From Streptomyces sp. R302 (GTDB taxonomy: Bacteria; Actinomycetota; Actinomycetes; Streptomycetales; Streptomycetaceae), in assembly GCF_012927245.1 (NCBI RefSeq), contig NZ_JABBGE010000007.1, positions 372,001-436,000 on the forward strand: 64,000 nucleotides of DNA. Direction: 5' to 3'. Each line of letters begins with the position of its first letter. The first letter of the stretch is position 1. Shown here piece by piece: positions 42,083 to 49,928 of this stretch. The position numbers and the translations under genes were made by a program. Below the pieces are notes generated by a model. The model did not search any database and was not told where the DNA came from. It worked only from the letters and a program-made list of their open reading frames with translations.

Positions 42083-42885
42083 GGTGTGCTTTCTCCCGGG
42101 GTGGGGCGGTGGAGGCGGGCGACGAGGTGGAGGCGGTCGGCGCTCAGGCGGGTGCCGGGCGGGTCGTCCTCGCGCCAGGGGGGTTCGGTGCGGGGGCCGG
42201 GGCCGTCGTACAGGGCGAGGACGTCGAAGCCGGCGACGGCGAGGAAGTACCGCAGCTCCTGCGGGAAGAGGAGCCGCCAGGCGGTGTGCTCCTCGTGCGG
42301 CGGGGAGCCGTCGTCGGCGGTCCAGGCGCGGTGGCGGCGCAGGAGTTGGGCGGGGTGGTCGATCCGGAGGGTGGTCGTGGAGGTGTGGGTGGTGGGGCCG
42401 CGCCGGAAGGTGGCGGTGACGGGTCCTTCGAGGAGGGAGGGGTCGCCGAGGAGGTGGGCGCCGTTGCGCATCTCGGCGACGAGGAGGCCGCCGGGGGCGA
42501 GGTGGCGGGCGCAGACGGCGAGGGTGGCGGCGAGGTCGGTGTTGGTGTGGCAGTGGAGGAGGGCGCTGTCGAGGCAGAGGACGGCGTCGAAGACGCGGCC
42601 GAGCTCGGCGTCGCGCATGTCGGCGTGGCGGTAGTCGGGGCCGGGGTGGTGGCGGCGGGCGTGGGCGAGCATGGGCGCGGCGGTGTCGACGGCGGTGACC
42701 CGGCGCCCGGCCCGGTGGAGCCAGGCGGCGTCGCGGCCCGTGCCGCAGCCGAGGTCGAGGACGCGGGGGCCGGATCCGTACCGGCGGAGGGTGGCCTCGG
42801 CCCAGCGGGCGGCGAGGCGTTCGGGGTCGGGGAACCGCTCCTCGTACAGCTCGGGGTGGTCGGTGAGGAGGTTGCCGGTGGTCAT
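42079..42885 (-). CDS. SAM-dependent methyltransferase of the Zur-box operon
   Basis: A 268-residue methyltransferase: YEERFPDPERLAARWAEATLRRYG, VLDLGCGTGRDAAWLHRAGRRVTAVDTAAPMLAHAR, ADMRDAELGRVFDAVLCLDSALLHCHTNTDLAATLAVCARHLAPGGLLVAEM. The C-terminal domain (RIDHPAQLLRRHRAWTADDG, WRLLFPQELRYFLAVAGFDVLALYDG) is like small-molecule methyltransferases. It probably methylates an N or O group of the product. Overlaps both neighbours by 4 bp. Confidence 0.9.
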   Translation of the reverse strand: MTTGNLLTDHPELYEERFPDPERLAARWAEATLRRYGSGPRVLDLGCGTGRDAAWLHRAGRRVTAVDTAAPMLAHARRHHPGPDYRHADMRDAELGRVFDAVLCLDSALLHCHTNTDLAATLAVCARHLAPGGLLVAEMRNGAHLLGDPSLLEGPVTATFRRGPTTHTSTTTLRIDHPAQLLRRHRAWTADDGSPPHEEHTAWRLLFPQELRYFLAVAGFDVLALYDGPGPRTEPPWREDDPPGTRLSADRLHLVARLHRPTPGESTP

Positions 42886-44168
42886 CGGGTCTCGCTGCGG
42901 GGTCGGGGCGCTTCGTGGGCCGGGGCGGGGGGTTCGGGCAGGGCTCCGCGGCGGTGGAGCAGGGCGACGGCCAGGGCCGAGGCGAGGCCGAGGGCGGTGC
43001 AGCAGGCGTACGGGAGCCAGGCCGGGCCGCCGCGGGCGGCGGCGTCCATGGCGGCGCCGACGCCGACTCCGATGGCGGCGGCGGCCACTCCGGAGACGGC
43101 GTGGAAGAGGCCGTAGCGGGTGCCGGTGAGGTCCGCCCTGCCGAAGGCGGGGACGAGTTCCATGACGAACGGCTGGGCCGTCATCAGCCCCGCGTACAGC
43201 AGCAGGACGCCCACGAGGACGGGGAGGAGGCGGGCCGGGTGCGGCTCGCCCGCGCCGGCGACGAGCAGCGGGGGCAGGAAGCCCAGCCCGGCGAGGGCGA
43301 TTCCGGCGGCGACCCAGCGGCCCCGGCCGCCGCCCCGCGCGGTGAGCCGGCGGGTGAGCCGGAGCTGGCCGAGGAGTCCGGCGAGGGTGCCGACGACGAA
43401 GAGGAGTCCGACGGCGCCGGGCAGCCCGGTGACCTCCCGGACGGTGTGCGGCAGCAGCAGGTAGAGCTGGCTCTCCAGGCCGTAGAGTCCGGCGGTGGCG
43501 AGGGCGAAGGCGGCGAAGCGCGGGTCGGCGGCGGCCTCCCGCCAGTCGCCGAGGACGGTGCCGGCCGGCGGCGGCACGGGCCGGGCGGGCAGCACGGCGG
43601 CCTGGGCGACGGTCAGCAGCGCGAAGACGGCGGCGGCGGTCACGGCGGCGGTGCGGAAGCCGCCGAGGAGCAGCAGGCTGCCGAGGAGCGGTCCGAGGAG
43701 GGCGCCGGTGGTGGCGAAGACCTGGAAGAGGGCGAAGGCCTCGGCCTTGCGGTCGCCGGCCTCCTGGGCGAGGTAGGTGCGCACGGCCGGGTTGAAGAGG
43801 GCGCCGGCGAGGCCGCTGAGCACCGAGGCGGCGACGAGGACGGGCAGTCCGTCGCCGAGGGCGAAGAGGCCGAAGCCGAGGGTGCGCAGCGCGCAGCCGG
43901 CGATGATGACGCCGCGGGCGCCGAGGCGGTCGGCGGCGGAGCCTCCGATGAGGAAGAGGCCCTGCTGGCTGAGGTTGCGCAGGCCGAGGACGAGGCCGAC
44001 GGCGACGGCGGAGAGGCCGAGGTCGTCGGTGAGGTGGACGGCGAGGTAGGGGACGAGCAGGTAGAAGCCGGTGTTGACGCCGAGCTGGTTGACGAGCAGG
44101 AGCCGTACGGCGGGCGGGAAGCCCTGGACGGCTGCGGGGAGGCCGTGGACGGCGGCGGGGAGCCTCAC
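42882..44168 (-). CDS. MFS transporter of the Zur-box operon
   Basis: A 428-residue transporter with 12 predicted helices. NQLGVNTGFYLLVPYLAVHLTDDLGLSAVAVGLVLGLRNLSQQGLFLIGGSAADRLGARGVIIAGCALRTLGF gives the MFS loop 2-3 motif (GGSAADRLGAR). Start GTG 44168 overlaps the enolase-family gene stop. In staphylopine-type systems an MFS exporter (CntE) sends out the metallophore while the ABC system imports the metal complex; the same division of work is inferred here. Confidence 0.92.
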   Translation of the reverse strand: MRLPAAVHGLPAAVQGFPPAVRLLLVNQLGVNTGFYLLVPYLAVHLTDDLGLSAVAVGLVLGLRNLSQQGLFLIGGSAADRLGARGVIIAGCALRTLGFGLFALGDGLPVLVAASVLSGLAGALFNPAVRTYLAQEAGDRKAEAFALFQVFATTGALLGPLLGSLLLLGGFRTAAVTAAAVFALLTVAQAAVLPARPVPPPAGTVLGDWREAAADPRFAAFALATAGLYGLESQLYLLLPHTVREVTGLPGAVGLLFVVGTLAGLLGQLRLTRRLTARGGGRGRWVAAGIALAGLGFLPPLLVAGAGEPHPARLLPVLVGVLLLYAGLMTAQPFVMELVPAFGRADLTGTRYGLFHAVSGVAAAAIGVGVGAAMDAAARGGPAWLPYACCTALGLASALAVALLHRRGALPEPPAPAHEAPRPRSETR

Positions 44169-45238
44169 TTCGGCGCCTCCCCGGGTATCGGTTCGCCCGG
44201 GGTGCGGGGCCGTACGCCGAGGCCGGGTCGCTCGGTGGTGCGGACGGTGCCGTCGGTGCCGCCGATGCCGGTCCAGGGGTCTTCGGCGAGGAGGAGGTGG
44301 CCGTCGAGGTCGACCCAGCGGGCCCGGTCGGCGAGGTGGACGGCGGGCGCGAGGCCGAGCGAACTCGCCGTGAGGCAGCCGAGCATGAGCGCGGTGCCGC
44401 TGCCGCGCAGCGCCTCGTGGATGCGGAGGGCGGCGCGGACGCCGCCGCACTTGGCGAGTTTGACGTTGACGCCGTGGACGCGGCCGGCGAGGGCGACGGC
44501 GTCGGTGTGGGTGACGGCGTCCTCGTCGGCGATGACGGGGACGGGGGACGCGGCGGCGATCCGGGCGAGGCCGTCGGGCCGGCCGGGCGGGACGGGTTGT
44601 TCGACGGCGGTGACGCCGAGGGCGGCGAAGTGGGGCAGCAGGGCGAGGGTCCGCTCCTCGGTCCAGGCGCCGTTGGGGTCGAGCAGCAGGCTCGCGCCGG
44701 GGGCCGCGTCGTGGACGGCGGCGACGCGGTCGAGGTCGTCGGCGGGGTCGGGGGAACCGGCCTTGACCTTCAGGACGGTGAACCCGGCGGCGGCGAGGCG
44801 GGCGGCCTCGGCGGCGGCCCGGTCGGGCGGCATGATGCCGAGGGTGCGGGCGGTGGGCGCGGTGGGCGGGCGGGGGCTGCCGAGGAGGCGGTGGGCGGGT
44901 CGGCCGGCTCGGCGGGCGGTGAGGTCGAGGACGGCGGACTCGACGGCGGTGAGGACCCCGGCGGGCAGTCCGGCGCCGACGGGGCCCTCGGGGGCGAGTT
45001 CGGTCCAGGCGGTCTCGGGGTCCGGGAGCCGTTCGACGGCGGGGCGGACGGCGGCCAGGTGGCGCAGGAGTGCCTCGGTGGGCAGTCCGAGGTAGTCGCT
45101 GCTGACGGCTTCGCCCCAGCCGTCGAGTCCGTCGTGCGCGAGGCGGACGTGGACGGCGTCGCGGCGGGCCGTCACGGAGCGGGAGATGCGGAGCGGTTCG
45201 GCGAGGTGGAGGGTGGTGGTGGTCCAGGTCAGTCTCAT
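44165..45238 (-). CDS. Enolase-superfamily epimerase/cycloisomerase
   Basis: A 357-residue muconate-lactonising-like enolase. Catalytic marks: KVKAG (the base Lys of KxK), DPNGAW, VEQPVP, IADEDA and the second Lys in VHGVNVKLAKCGGV; the N-terminal cap contains WGEAVSSDYLG. These are features of dipeptide (Ala-Glu) epimerases and N-acylamino-acid racemases. In this operon it probably changes a stereocentre of an amino-acid or dipeptide intermediate made by the ATP-grasp enzyme. Start ATG 45238 in the preceding stop (ATGA). Confidence 0.92.
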   Translation of the reverse strand: MRLTWTTTTLHLAEPLRISRSVTARRDAVHVRLAHDGLDGWGEAVSSDYLGLPTEALLRHLAAVRPAVERLPDPETAWTELAPEGPVGAGLPAGVLTAVESAVLDLTARRAGRPAHRLLGSPRPPTAPTARTLGIMPPDRAAAEAARLAAAGFTVLKVKAGSPDPADDLDRVAAVHDAAPGASLLLDPNGAWTEERTLALLPHFAALGVTAVEQPVPPGRPDGLARIAAASPVPVIADEDAVTHTDAVALAGRVHGVNVKLAKCGGVRAALRIHEALRGSGTALMLGCLTASSLGLAPAVHLADRARWVDLDGHLLLAEDPWTGIGGTDGTVRTTERPGLGVRPRTPGEPIPGEAPK

Positions 45239-46371
45239 ACGGCGCCTCCGGGGGCCGACGGCCGGGCGGCGGGAACGGGGGCGGGGGCGGGCCCGTGGAT
45301 CGGTGCGGGGGTGCGGCAGCGGGTCCAGCCGACGGCCTCGGCGGCGCGCGGGTGCGGGATCTCCAGCGGCCGGGCGGCCGGGGTGGTGCCGGTGAGTCCG
45401 TGGGCGTGGCAGAAGTCGTCGTCGTAGACGGTCCCGAGGTAGCGGTGGGGTCCGTCGGGGAAGACGGTGGCGACGGCGGCGCCGGGCTCGGCGCGGGCGG
45501 CCCAGGCGGCGACCAGGGCGACGGCGCCGGTGCTCCAGCCGCCGGAGACGAAGCTGCCGCGGGCCAGGCGGCGGCAGGCGTCGACGGCCTCGGCGGGGCC
45601 CACCCAGTGGATTTCGTCGAAGAGTTCGGGGTGGACGTTGCGGGGGCTGATGCTGCTGCCGAGGCCGCGCATCAGCCGGGGCCTGGCGGGCTGGCCGAAG
45701 AGGGCGGAGCCGACGGAGTCGACGCCGACGACCCGGAGGCGGGGCCAGCGGCGGCGCAGCGGGCCGATGAGTCCGGCGCTGTGGCCGCCGGTGCCGACGC
45801 TGCACACGAGGACGTCGACGTGGTCGAGCTGGGCGACGAGTTCGGCGGCCATGGAGCGGTAACCGGCGGGGTTGTCGGGGTTGTTGTACTGGTCGGGCCA
45901 GTAGGCGTCCGGGGTTCCGTCGAGGAGTTCGCGGAGCCGGGCGAGGCGGGCGGCCTGCCAGCCGCCGCGCGGTGCGGGCCGGTCGACGAGTTCGAGGCGG
46001 GCGCCGTGGCTGCGGAGCAACTGCCGCATGGACGGTTCGAGTTCGGTGTCGCCGACGAGGACGACGGGGTGGCCGAGGGCCTGTCCGGCGTAGGCGAGTC
46101 CGAGGCCGAGGGTGCCGGAGGTGGACTCCACCACGGGGGCGCCGGGGCGCAGTTCGCCGCGCCGGCGGGCGCCGGTGAGCATGGAGACGGCGGCGCGGGC
46201 CTTCATCCCGCCGGCGCCGAGGCCTTCGAGTTTGGCCCAGAAGCCGGGGTGGGGGTGGGGCAGCGGGGTGTGGATCCGGGCGACGGGCGTGCGGCCCACC
46301 AGGGAGAGCAGCCCGGGTTCGGCGGGCGGCGGGCCGGAGCGGGACAGGGGTGGGGCGGGGGCGAGCGTCAT
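45235..46371 (-). CDS. Cysteine-synthase-family PLP enzyme
   Basis: A 378-residue fold-type II PLP protein. LLSLVGRTPVARI starts the domain; Lys57 in GAGGMKARAAVSM is the Schiff-base lysine; the substrate loop is STSGTLGLGLAYAG; the phosphate loop is CSVGTGGHSAG; VFPDGPHRYLGTVYDDDF ends the catalytic part. It is nearer to SbnA/DdaB-like enzymes that make 2,3-diaminopropionate precursors by beta-replacement than to plain CysK (no canonical SVKDR), but substrate specificity is inference. A ~45-residue Pro/Ala tail is unusual. Confidence 0.9.
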   Translation of the reverse strand: MTLAPAPPLSRSGPPPAEPGLLSLVGRTPVARIHTPLPHPHPGFWAKLEGLGAGGMKARAAVSMLTGARRRGELRPGAPVVESTSGTLGLGLAYAGQALGHPVVLVGDTELEPSMRQLLRSHGARLELVDRPAPRGGWQAARLARLRELLDGTPDAYWPDQYNNPDNPAGYRSMAAELVAQLDHVDVLVCSVGTGGHSAGLIGPLRRRWPRLRVVGVDSVGSALFGQPARPRLMRGLGSSISPRNVHPELFDEIHWVGPAEAVDACRRLARGSFVSGGWSTGAVALVAAWAARAEPGAAVATVFPDGPHRYLGTVYDDDFCHAHGLTGTTPAARPLEIPHPRAAEAVGWTRCRTPAPIHGPAPAPVPAARPSAPGGAV

Positions 46372-47237
46372 GCGCGGTCTCCGTAGCGGTGGAGGGTGCC
46401 GGGGCCGCCGTCGAGCCAGAAGAAGGGGTACGGCTCCGCCGACACGGCGGTCACGCCGGCGCCGAGGAAGCGGGGCAGGACGGCGCTGCCGGTCTGGGCG
46501 AACATCACCAGGGGCTTGCCGGTGCGGGCGGCGTGGTCGAGGAGGCCCTGGAAGGTGCCGTTGCCGAGGGTCATCCCGGAGGCGAGGACCGCGCCGCAGC
46601 GGTCGAGCAGTCCCGTGGCGTCGGTGTGGACGGCTTCGCCCCACTCGGTGGTGCCGCCCTTGAGGTCGCAGGGCAGATAGCCGAGGCCGCGGGCGCGGAG
46701 CCGTTCGAGGAGCGAGTTGACGACGCCGACGACGAGGACGGGACGGCCGGGTGCCGGGTCGGGCAGCAGGTCGACGACGGCGCGGGCGCGGGCCCGGGAG
46801 CGGGTGAGGCTGTCGCCGGCCGGCAGCGGGTGGGGCCGGGCGCCGTGCGCGGCGCTGTGGGGGCGCGCGTGGGCGAGGTACGCGTCGAGGGCGGCGATCC
46901 GCACGGGGGCGTACGGGTGGTCGAGGAGGTCGGCGACGGTGGCGCCGACGCACTCGTCGAGGGCGCCGGGCGGCAGCGTCCCGGGTTCGACGGCGCAGGA
47001 TCCGACGGCGGCGTCGAGCCGCAGGCTGAGCACCTCGTTGCGGTAGCCCCGGGCCCGGCCTTCGTGGCGGACGGCCTGGGAGGTGGTGAAGGCGAGCGCG
47101 ATCCGGGTGCGGGCGGGGTCGGGGCCGTACGCGCCGGCGCGGACCAGGTGGACGAGGTCGGCGAGGGTCCGGACGACGGGGTCGCCGTGGGGGCGGGTGG
47201 AGGGGCCGGTTCCCTGTGGGTGCAGGCGCGCGGTCAC
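46368..47237 (-). CDS. DUF4213/DUF364 putative heavy-metal-chelation protein
   Basis: A 289-residue protein. The N-terminal DUF4213-like part (RIALAFTTSQAVRHEGRARGYRNEVLSLRLDAAVGSCAVEPGTL) is followed by a Rossmann-like DUF364 domain: VLVVGVVNSLLERLRARGLGYLPCDLKGG, VLASGMTLGNGTFQGLLDHAARTGKPLVMFAQTGSAV and FLGAGVTAVSAEPYPFFWLDGG. The family has been named after putative heavy-metal chelation, but its reaction is not established. Here it sits between the ATP-grasp and PLP genes. GTG start in GTGA overlap. Confidence 0.86.
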   Translation of the reverse strand: MTARLHPQGTGPSTRPHGDPVVRTLADLVHLVRAGAYGPDPARTRIALAFTTSQAVRHEGRARGYRNEVLSLRLDAAVGSCAVEPGTLPPGALDECVGATVADLLDHPYAPVRIAALDAYLAHARPHSAAHGARPHPLPAGDSLTRSRARARAVVDLLPDPAPGRPVLVVGVVNSLLERLRARGLGYLPCDLKGGTTEWGEAVHTDATGLLDRCGAVLASGMTLGNGTFQGLLDHAARTGKPLVMFAQTGSAVLPRFLGAGVTAVSAEPYPFFWLDGGPGTLHRYGDRA

Positions 47238-48511
47238 GCGGGCACCGCCGCCGTGGTCGGGGTGTAGCGGGGGCGCAGGGCGGCGAGCAGGCTCTCGGCG
47301 GCGGCGCGGGCGCCGGGGCCTCGGGTGTCGGCGGTCATGACGTGCCCGAGGTAGGCGTTGTTGCTGGTGGCGGCGGAGACGGCCCGGCCGGGTGCGGCGA
47401 GGGTGAGCTCCAGGACCTCGGGCCGGTCCCGTACGGCGTCGGCGCCGTCGATGCCGGCGAGGACGCCGTCGGTGTCGGGCAGCAGGAAGGAGATGGCAGC
47501 GCTGCGCACGCCGGTCGGGCGGGGCGCGAGGTCGGGCGTGCGGCCGAGGGCGACGTCCACGCAGGCGGCGGCGAGGTCGACGCCGGTGACGTGGCGGACG
47601 AGTTCGGTGATGCGGTTGCCCGCCGGGCGGGGGTTGACCTCGACGACGCGGGGGCCTCCGGGGGTGAGCTTGAGCTCGGTGTGGCAGACGACCTGGTCGA
47701 GTCCGAGGGCCTCGACGGCCCGCCGGGCGGTGGCGGCGGCCGCGGCGGCGGCGCTCGCGTCGAGGGCGGCGGGGTACATGTGGCCGGTCTCGACGAAGGC
47801 GGGGGCTCCGCCGATGCTCTTGTCGGTGACGCCGACGACGTGGGTGGTGCCGCCGGCGGTGACGGTCTCGACGCTGACCTCGGGGCCGTGGAGGAGTTCT
47901 TCGAGGAGGACGGCCGGGTTGCGGGCCTGGCCGCGGGCGTTGACGGGGAAGTCGGCGAGGTCCTGGCAGGCACGCTCCAGCTCGTGCTCGTCGCGCACCG
48001 CGCGGACGAGCATGCCGGCGCACAGGTCCACGGGCTTCACGACGAGCGGGTAGCCGAGCCGGCGGGCGGCGGCCGTGGCGGCCGCGGCGTCGTCGCAGAG
48101 CGCGTACCGGGGTCCGGCGACGCCGGCGGCGGCGAGCGTACGGCGTGTCAGGTCCTTGCGGCAGGCGGCCTCGACGGCATCGGGGGCGGGGCCCGGAAGG
48201 CCGAGGCGGTGGGCGGCCCGGGCCACCGCCGGCAGGTAGTAGTCGCAGGAGGAGACCACGCCGTCGAAGCGGAGGACGGCGTGCAGGGCCTCCAGGCGCG
48301 GGAGGAGCGCGTCGGGGTCGTTGGTCTCCGCCGTGACGACGTTGCGGGCGGTGAGGAGCGGGTGCGGTCCCTCGTCGGCGGGGGTGGCGCGGAGGTAGTG
48401 GTGCAGGTCGCGGGTGACGAAGGTGAATTCGTGTCCGTCCTGGCGGATGGCGGCGGGCAGGAGTCGGCTCATCGACCCCACCCAGCTCTCGATCACCAGC
48501 AGATGGGCCAC
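47234..48511 (-). CDS. ATP-grasp amino-acid ligase
   Basis: A 425-residue ATP-grasp enzyme of the carnosine synthase/BacD/DdaF kind. Landmarks: ACRKDLTRRTLAAAGV, YPLVVKPVDLCAGMLVRAV (ATP-binding Lys), LLEELLHGPEVSVETVTAGG, THVVGVTDKSIGG, HTELKLTPGGPRVVEVNPRPAGNRI (Mg-binding E..N). Such enzymes join two amino acids through an acyl phosphate. It is the first gene of the operon; GTG 48511 has GAGAGG 7 bp upstream. Expressed from the Zur-box promoter. Confidence 0.92.
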   Translation of the reverse strand: MAHLLVIESWVGSMSRLLPAAIRQDGHEFTFVTRDLHHYLRATPADEGPHPLLTARNVVTAETNDPDALLPRLEALHAVLRFDGVVSSCDYYLPAVARAAHRLGLPGPAPDAVEAACRKDLTRRTLAAAGVAGPRYALCDDAAAATAAARRLGYPLVVKPVDLCAGMLVRAVRDEHELERACQDLADFPVNARGQARNPAVLLEELLHGPEVSVETVTAGGTTHVVGVTDKSIGGAPAFVETGHMYPAALDASAAAAAAATARRAVEALGLDQVVCHTELKLTPGGPRVVEVNPRPAGNRITELVRHVTGVDLAAACVDVALGRTPDLAPRPTGVRSAAISFLLPDTDGVLAGIDGADAVRDRPEVLELTLAAPGRAVSAATSNNAYLGHVMTADTRGPGARAAAESLLAALRPRYTPTTAAVPA

Positions 48512-48552
48512 CGGAGTTCCTCTCGGATTGCCGTCGGGTGTGTGCGCCGCAG

Positions 48553-48581
48553 ACGTTATCGGAAATCATTTTCATTTCCAA
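48553..48581 (-). promoter_or_regulatory. Promoter with Zur-like box in its spacer
   Basis: On the minus strand: -35 TTGGAA (48581-48576), 17 bp, -10 TAACGT (48558-48553). The 15-bp element CGGAAATCATTTTCA on the plus strand (48560-48574), equivalent to TGAAAATGATTTCCG, matches 13 of 15 positions of the palindromic Streptomyces Zur motif TGAAAATGATTTTCA (from memory) and lies entirely in the spacer. A zinc-loaded repressor there would exclude RNA polymerase; zinc starvation would switch on the ten genes. The nearest alternative, an actinobacterial iron box, has a different sequence. Confidence 0.75.
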
Positions 48582-48628
48582 CAGCGGGGTGCGTGCGGGC
48601 ATGCGGAGGCAGGGCGGAGAGAGACGGA

Positions 48629-48667
48629 TGGAAGTGGGGGGTGGAAGTGGGGGGTGGAAGTGGGGCG
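48629..48667. repeat. Three 13-bp tandem units
   Basis: TGGAAGTGGGGGG occurs three times in a row (48629-48641, 48642-48654, 48655-48667, the last with C in place of a G). It lies just after the DUF1345 gene stop, upstream of the Zur-box operon promoter. No role is evident. Confidence 0.6.
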
Positions 48668-48671
48668 GGGT

Positions 48672-49355
48672 TCAGCCGGCGTCGAGGGCGCCGACGAGGC
48701 TCGCCACGGTCACGGTGTTGAAGACGAAGGCGATGACCGCGTTCGCCGAGACGGTCCTGCGCATCTCGCGGGAGGTCACGTCCACGTCGGTGGTGCCGAA
48801 GGTGGTCATGACGGAGAGGGCGAAGTAGACGTAGTCCGCCCAGAGCGCGGGGCCGTCGCCGGGGAAGTCGAGCGCCCGCTCGTCCTCCACGAGGTTGTCG
48901 GCGTGGAAGGAGACCGCGAAGGCGGTCAGGACGCACACCCAGGCGGTGACGACGAGCGTGAGCGCCACCGCGACGCGGACGCCCGGGGGGAGGTGGGAGC
49001 CGAGGTGGCCGGGGCGCCAGACCACCGCGACCAGCAGGGCGGCCGCGGCGATGGAGAGGGAGACGCCGGGTCCGGGGGCGGTGCCGAGCACGTACCGCTG
49101 GAGCACCGTGCCGCGCTCCTCGCGGCGCCCGGCCCAGGCGCGGATGGCCTCGGGCGTGGCGGTGGAGAAGGCGGTGAGGGTGACGGCCAGGTAGGTGAGC
49201 AGGTACGAGAGGAGGACGAGAACGCCGACGTCGACGGCGGAGAAGCGCTCCGCGTCGTCGAGGACCAGGAGCAGCAGGGCCGCGGTGCAGCCCGCGACGA
49301 TCCAGCTCACCGCCGAACGGGGGCGCTCGGGGAGCCAGGACTGCACCAGGGGCAC
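48672..49355 (-). CDS. DUF1345 membrane protein
   Basis: A 227-residue protein with about five helices (AVSWIVAGCTAALLLLVL, VGVLVLLSYLLTYLAVTLT, VSLSIAAAALLVAVVW, VAVALTLVVTAWVCVLTAFAVSF, VNAVIAFVFNTVTVASLVG). The DYVYFALSVMTTFGTTDVDVTSREMR pattern is characteristic of DUF1345 and resembles the pore of K+ channels (TxxTVGYGD-like position here TTFGTTD). Function unknown. Start GTG 49355 with GAGAGG 8 bp upstream; longer in-frame starts are not supported. Confidence 0.88.
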   Translation of the reverse strand: MPLVQSWLPERPRSAVSWIVAGCTAALLLLVLDDAERFSAVDVGVLVLLSYLLTYLAVTLTAFSTATPEAIRAWAGRREERGTVLQRYVLGTAPGPGVSLSIAAAALLVAVVWRPGHLGSHLPPGVRVAVALTLVVTAWVCVLTAFAVSFHADNLVEDERALDFPGDGPALWADYVYFALSVMTTFGTTDVDVTSREMRRTVSANAVIAFVFNTVTVASLVGALDAG

Positions 49356-49426
49356 GACGGGAGCCTCTCGCCGCGGCGACGGACGACAGGCCACAAGGTA
49401 CGACATTTCGGGCCCGGAAACGCGAA

Positions 49427-49465
49427 AGGTCGCGCGGGGGAGGGTGCCACTCCCCCGCGCGACCT
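49427..49465 (-). terminator. Strong 16-bp hairpin after yjdM
   Basis: AGGTCGCGCGGGGGAG (49427-49442) and CTCCCCCGCGCGACCT (49450-49465) form a perfect 16-bp stem with a 7-base loop. It lies 33 bp beyond the yjdM stop on the minus strand and before the DUF1345 start, so it separates the two transcripts. Confidence 0.8.
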
Positions 49466-49497
49466 CTCCGAGCTCCGCGGCGTCCGCGGGCCTCGGG

Positions 49498-49863
49498 TCA
49501 GGCCTTCTTGACCACGCTCGACTTGAGCTGCATGGGACCGAAGCCGTCCACCTTGCAGTCGATGTCGTGACCGTCGACGCCGTCCACGAGGCGGATGTTG
49601 CGGACCTTGGTGCCGGCCTTGATGCCGGTGGGGCTGCCCTTGACCTTGAGCGTCTTGACGACGGTGACCGTGTCGCCGTCGGCGAGCACGTTGCCCACGG
49701 CGTCCTTGATCACCTTGGGGCCGCCGGCCTCGGCCTCGGCCTCGGCGGCGGCCTCACCGCCCGCGGGCCACTCGTGGCCGCATTCGGGGCAGACGTACAG
49801 CGCACCCATCTCGTAGGTGTAGACGCCGGAGCATTCGGGGCACGGGGGCAGGTTCTCGTTCAC
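49498..49863 (-). CDS. YjdM/PhnA-like zinc-ribbon protein
   Basis: A 121-residue protein. N-terminal zinc ribbon PCPECSGVYTYEMGALYVCPECGHEW (two CxxC pairs), an Ala/Glu linker, then the PhnA-type C-terminal domain (VIKDAVGNVLADGDTVTVVKTLKVKGSPTGIKAGTKVRNIRLVDGVDGHDIDCKVDGFGPMQLKSSVVKK). Despite its old name PhnA, this family has no shown phosphonate role; it is a soluble protein with unknown function. Ends with a strong hairpin terminator. Confidence 0.93.
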   Translation of the reverse strand: MNENLPPCPECSGVYTYEMGALYVCPECGHEWPAGGEAAAEAEAEAGGPKVIKDAVGNVLADGDTVTVVKTLKVKGSPTGIKAGTKVRNIRLVDGVDGHDIDCKVDGFGPMQLKSSVVKKA

Positions 49864-49928
49864 CCCTCGATCCTACTGAGCGTTGTGACCAATTGCGAAA
49901 ATACGCAACCCCCGGGGGCTGGACGCCC

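Noticed and set aside
48560..48574. DmdR/IdeR iron box
   Set aside because: Actinobacterial iron boxes follow TTAGGTTAGGCTAACCTAA; this element lacks that pattern and fits the Zur palindrome instead.
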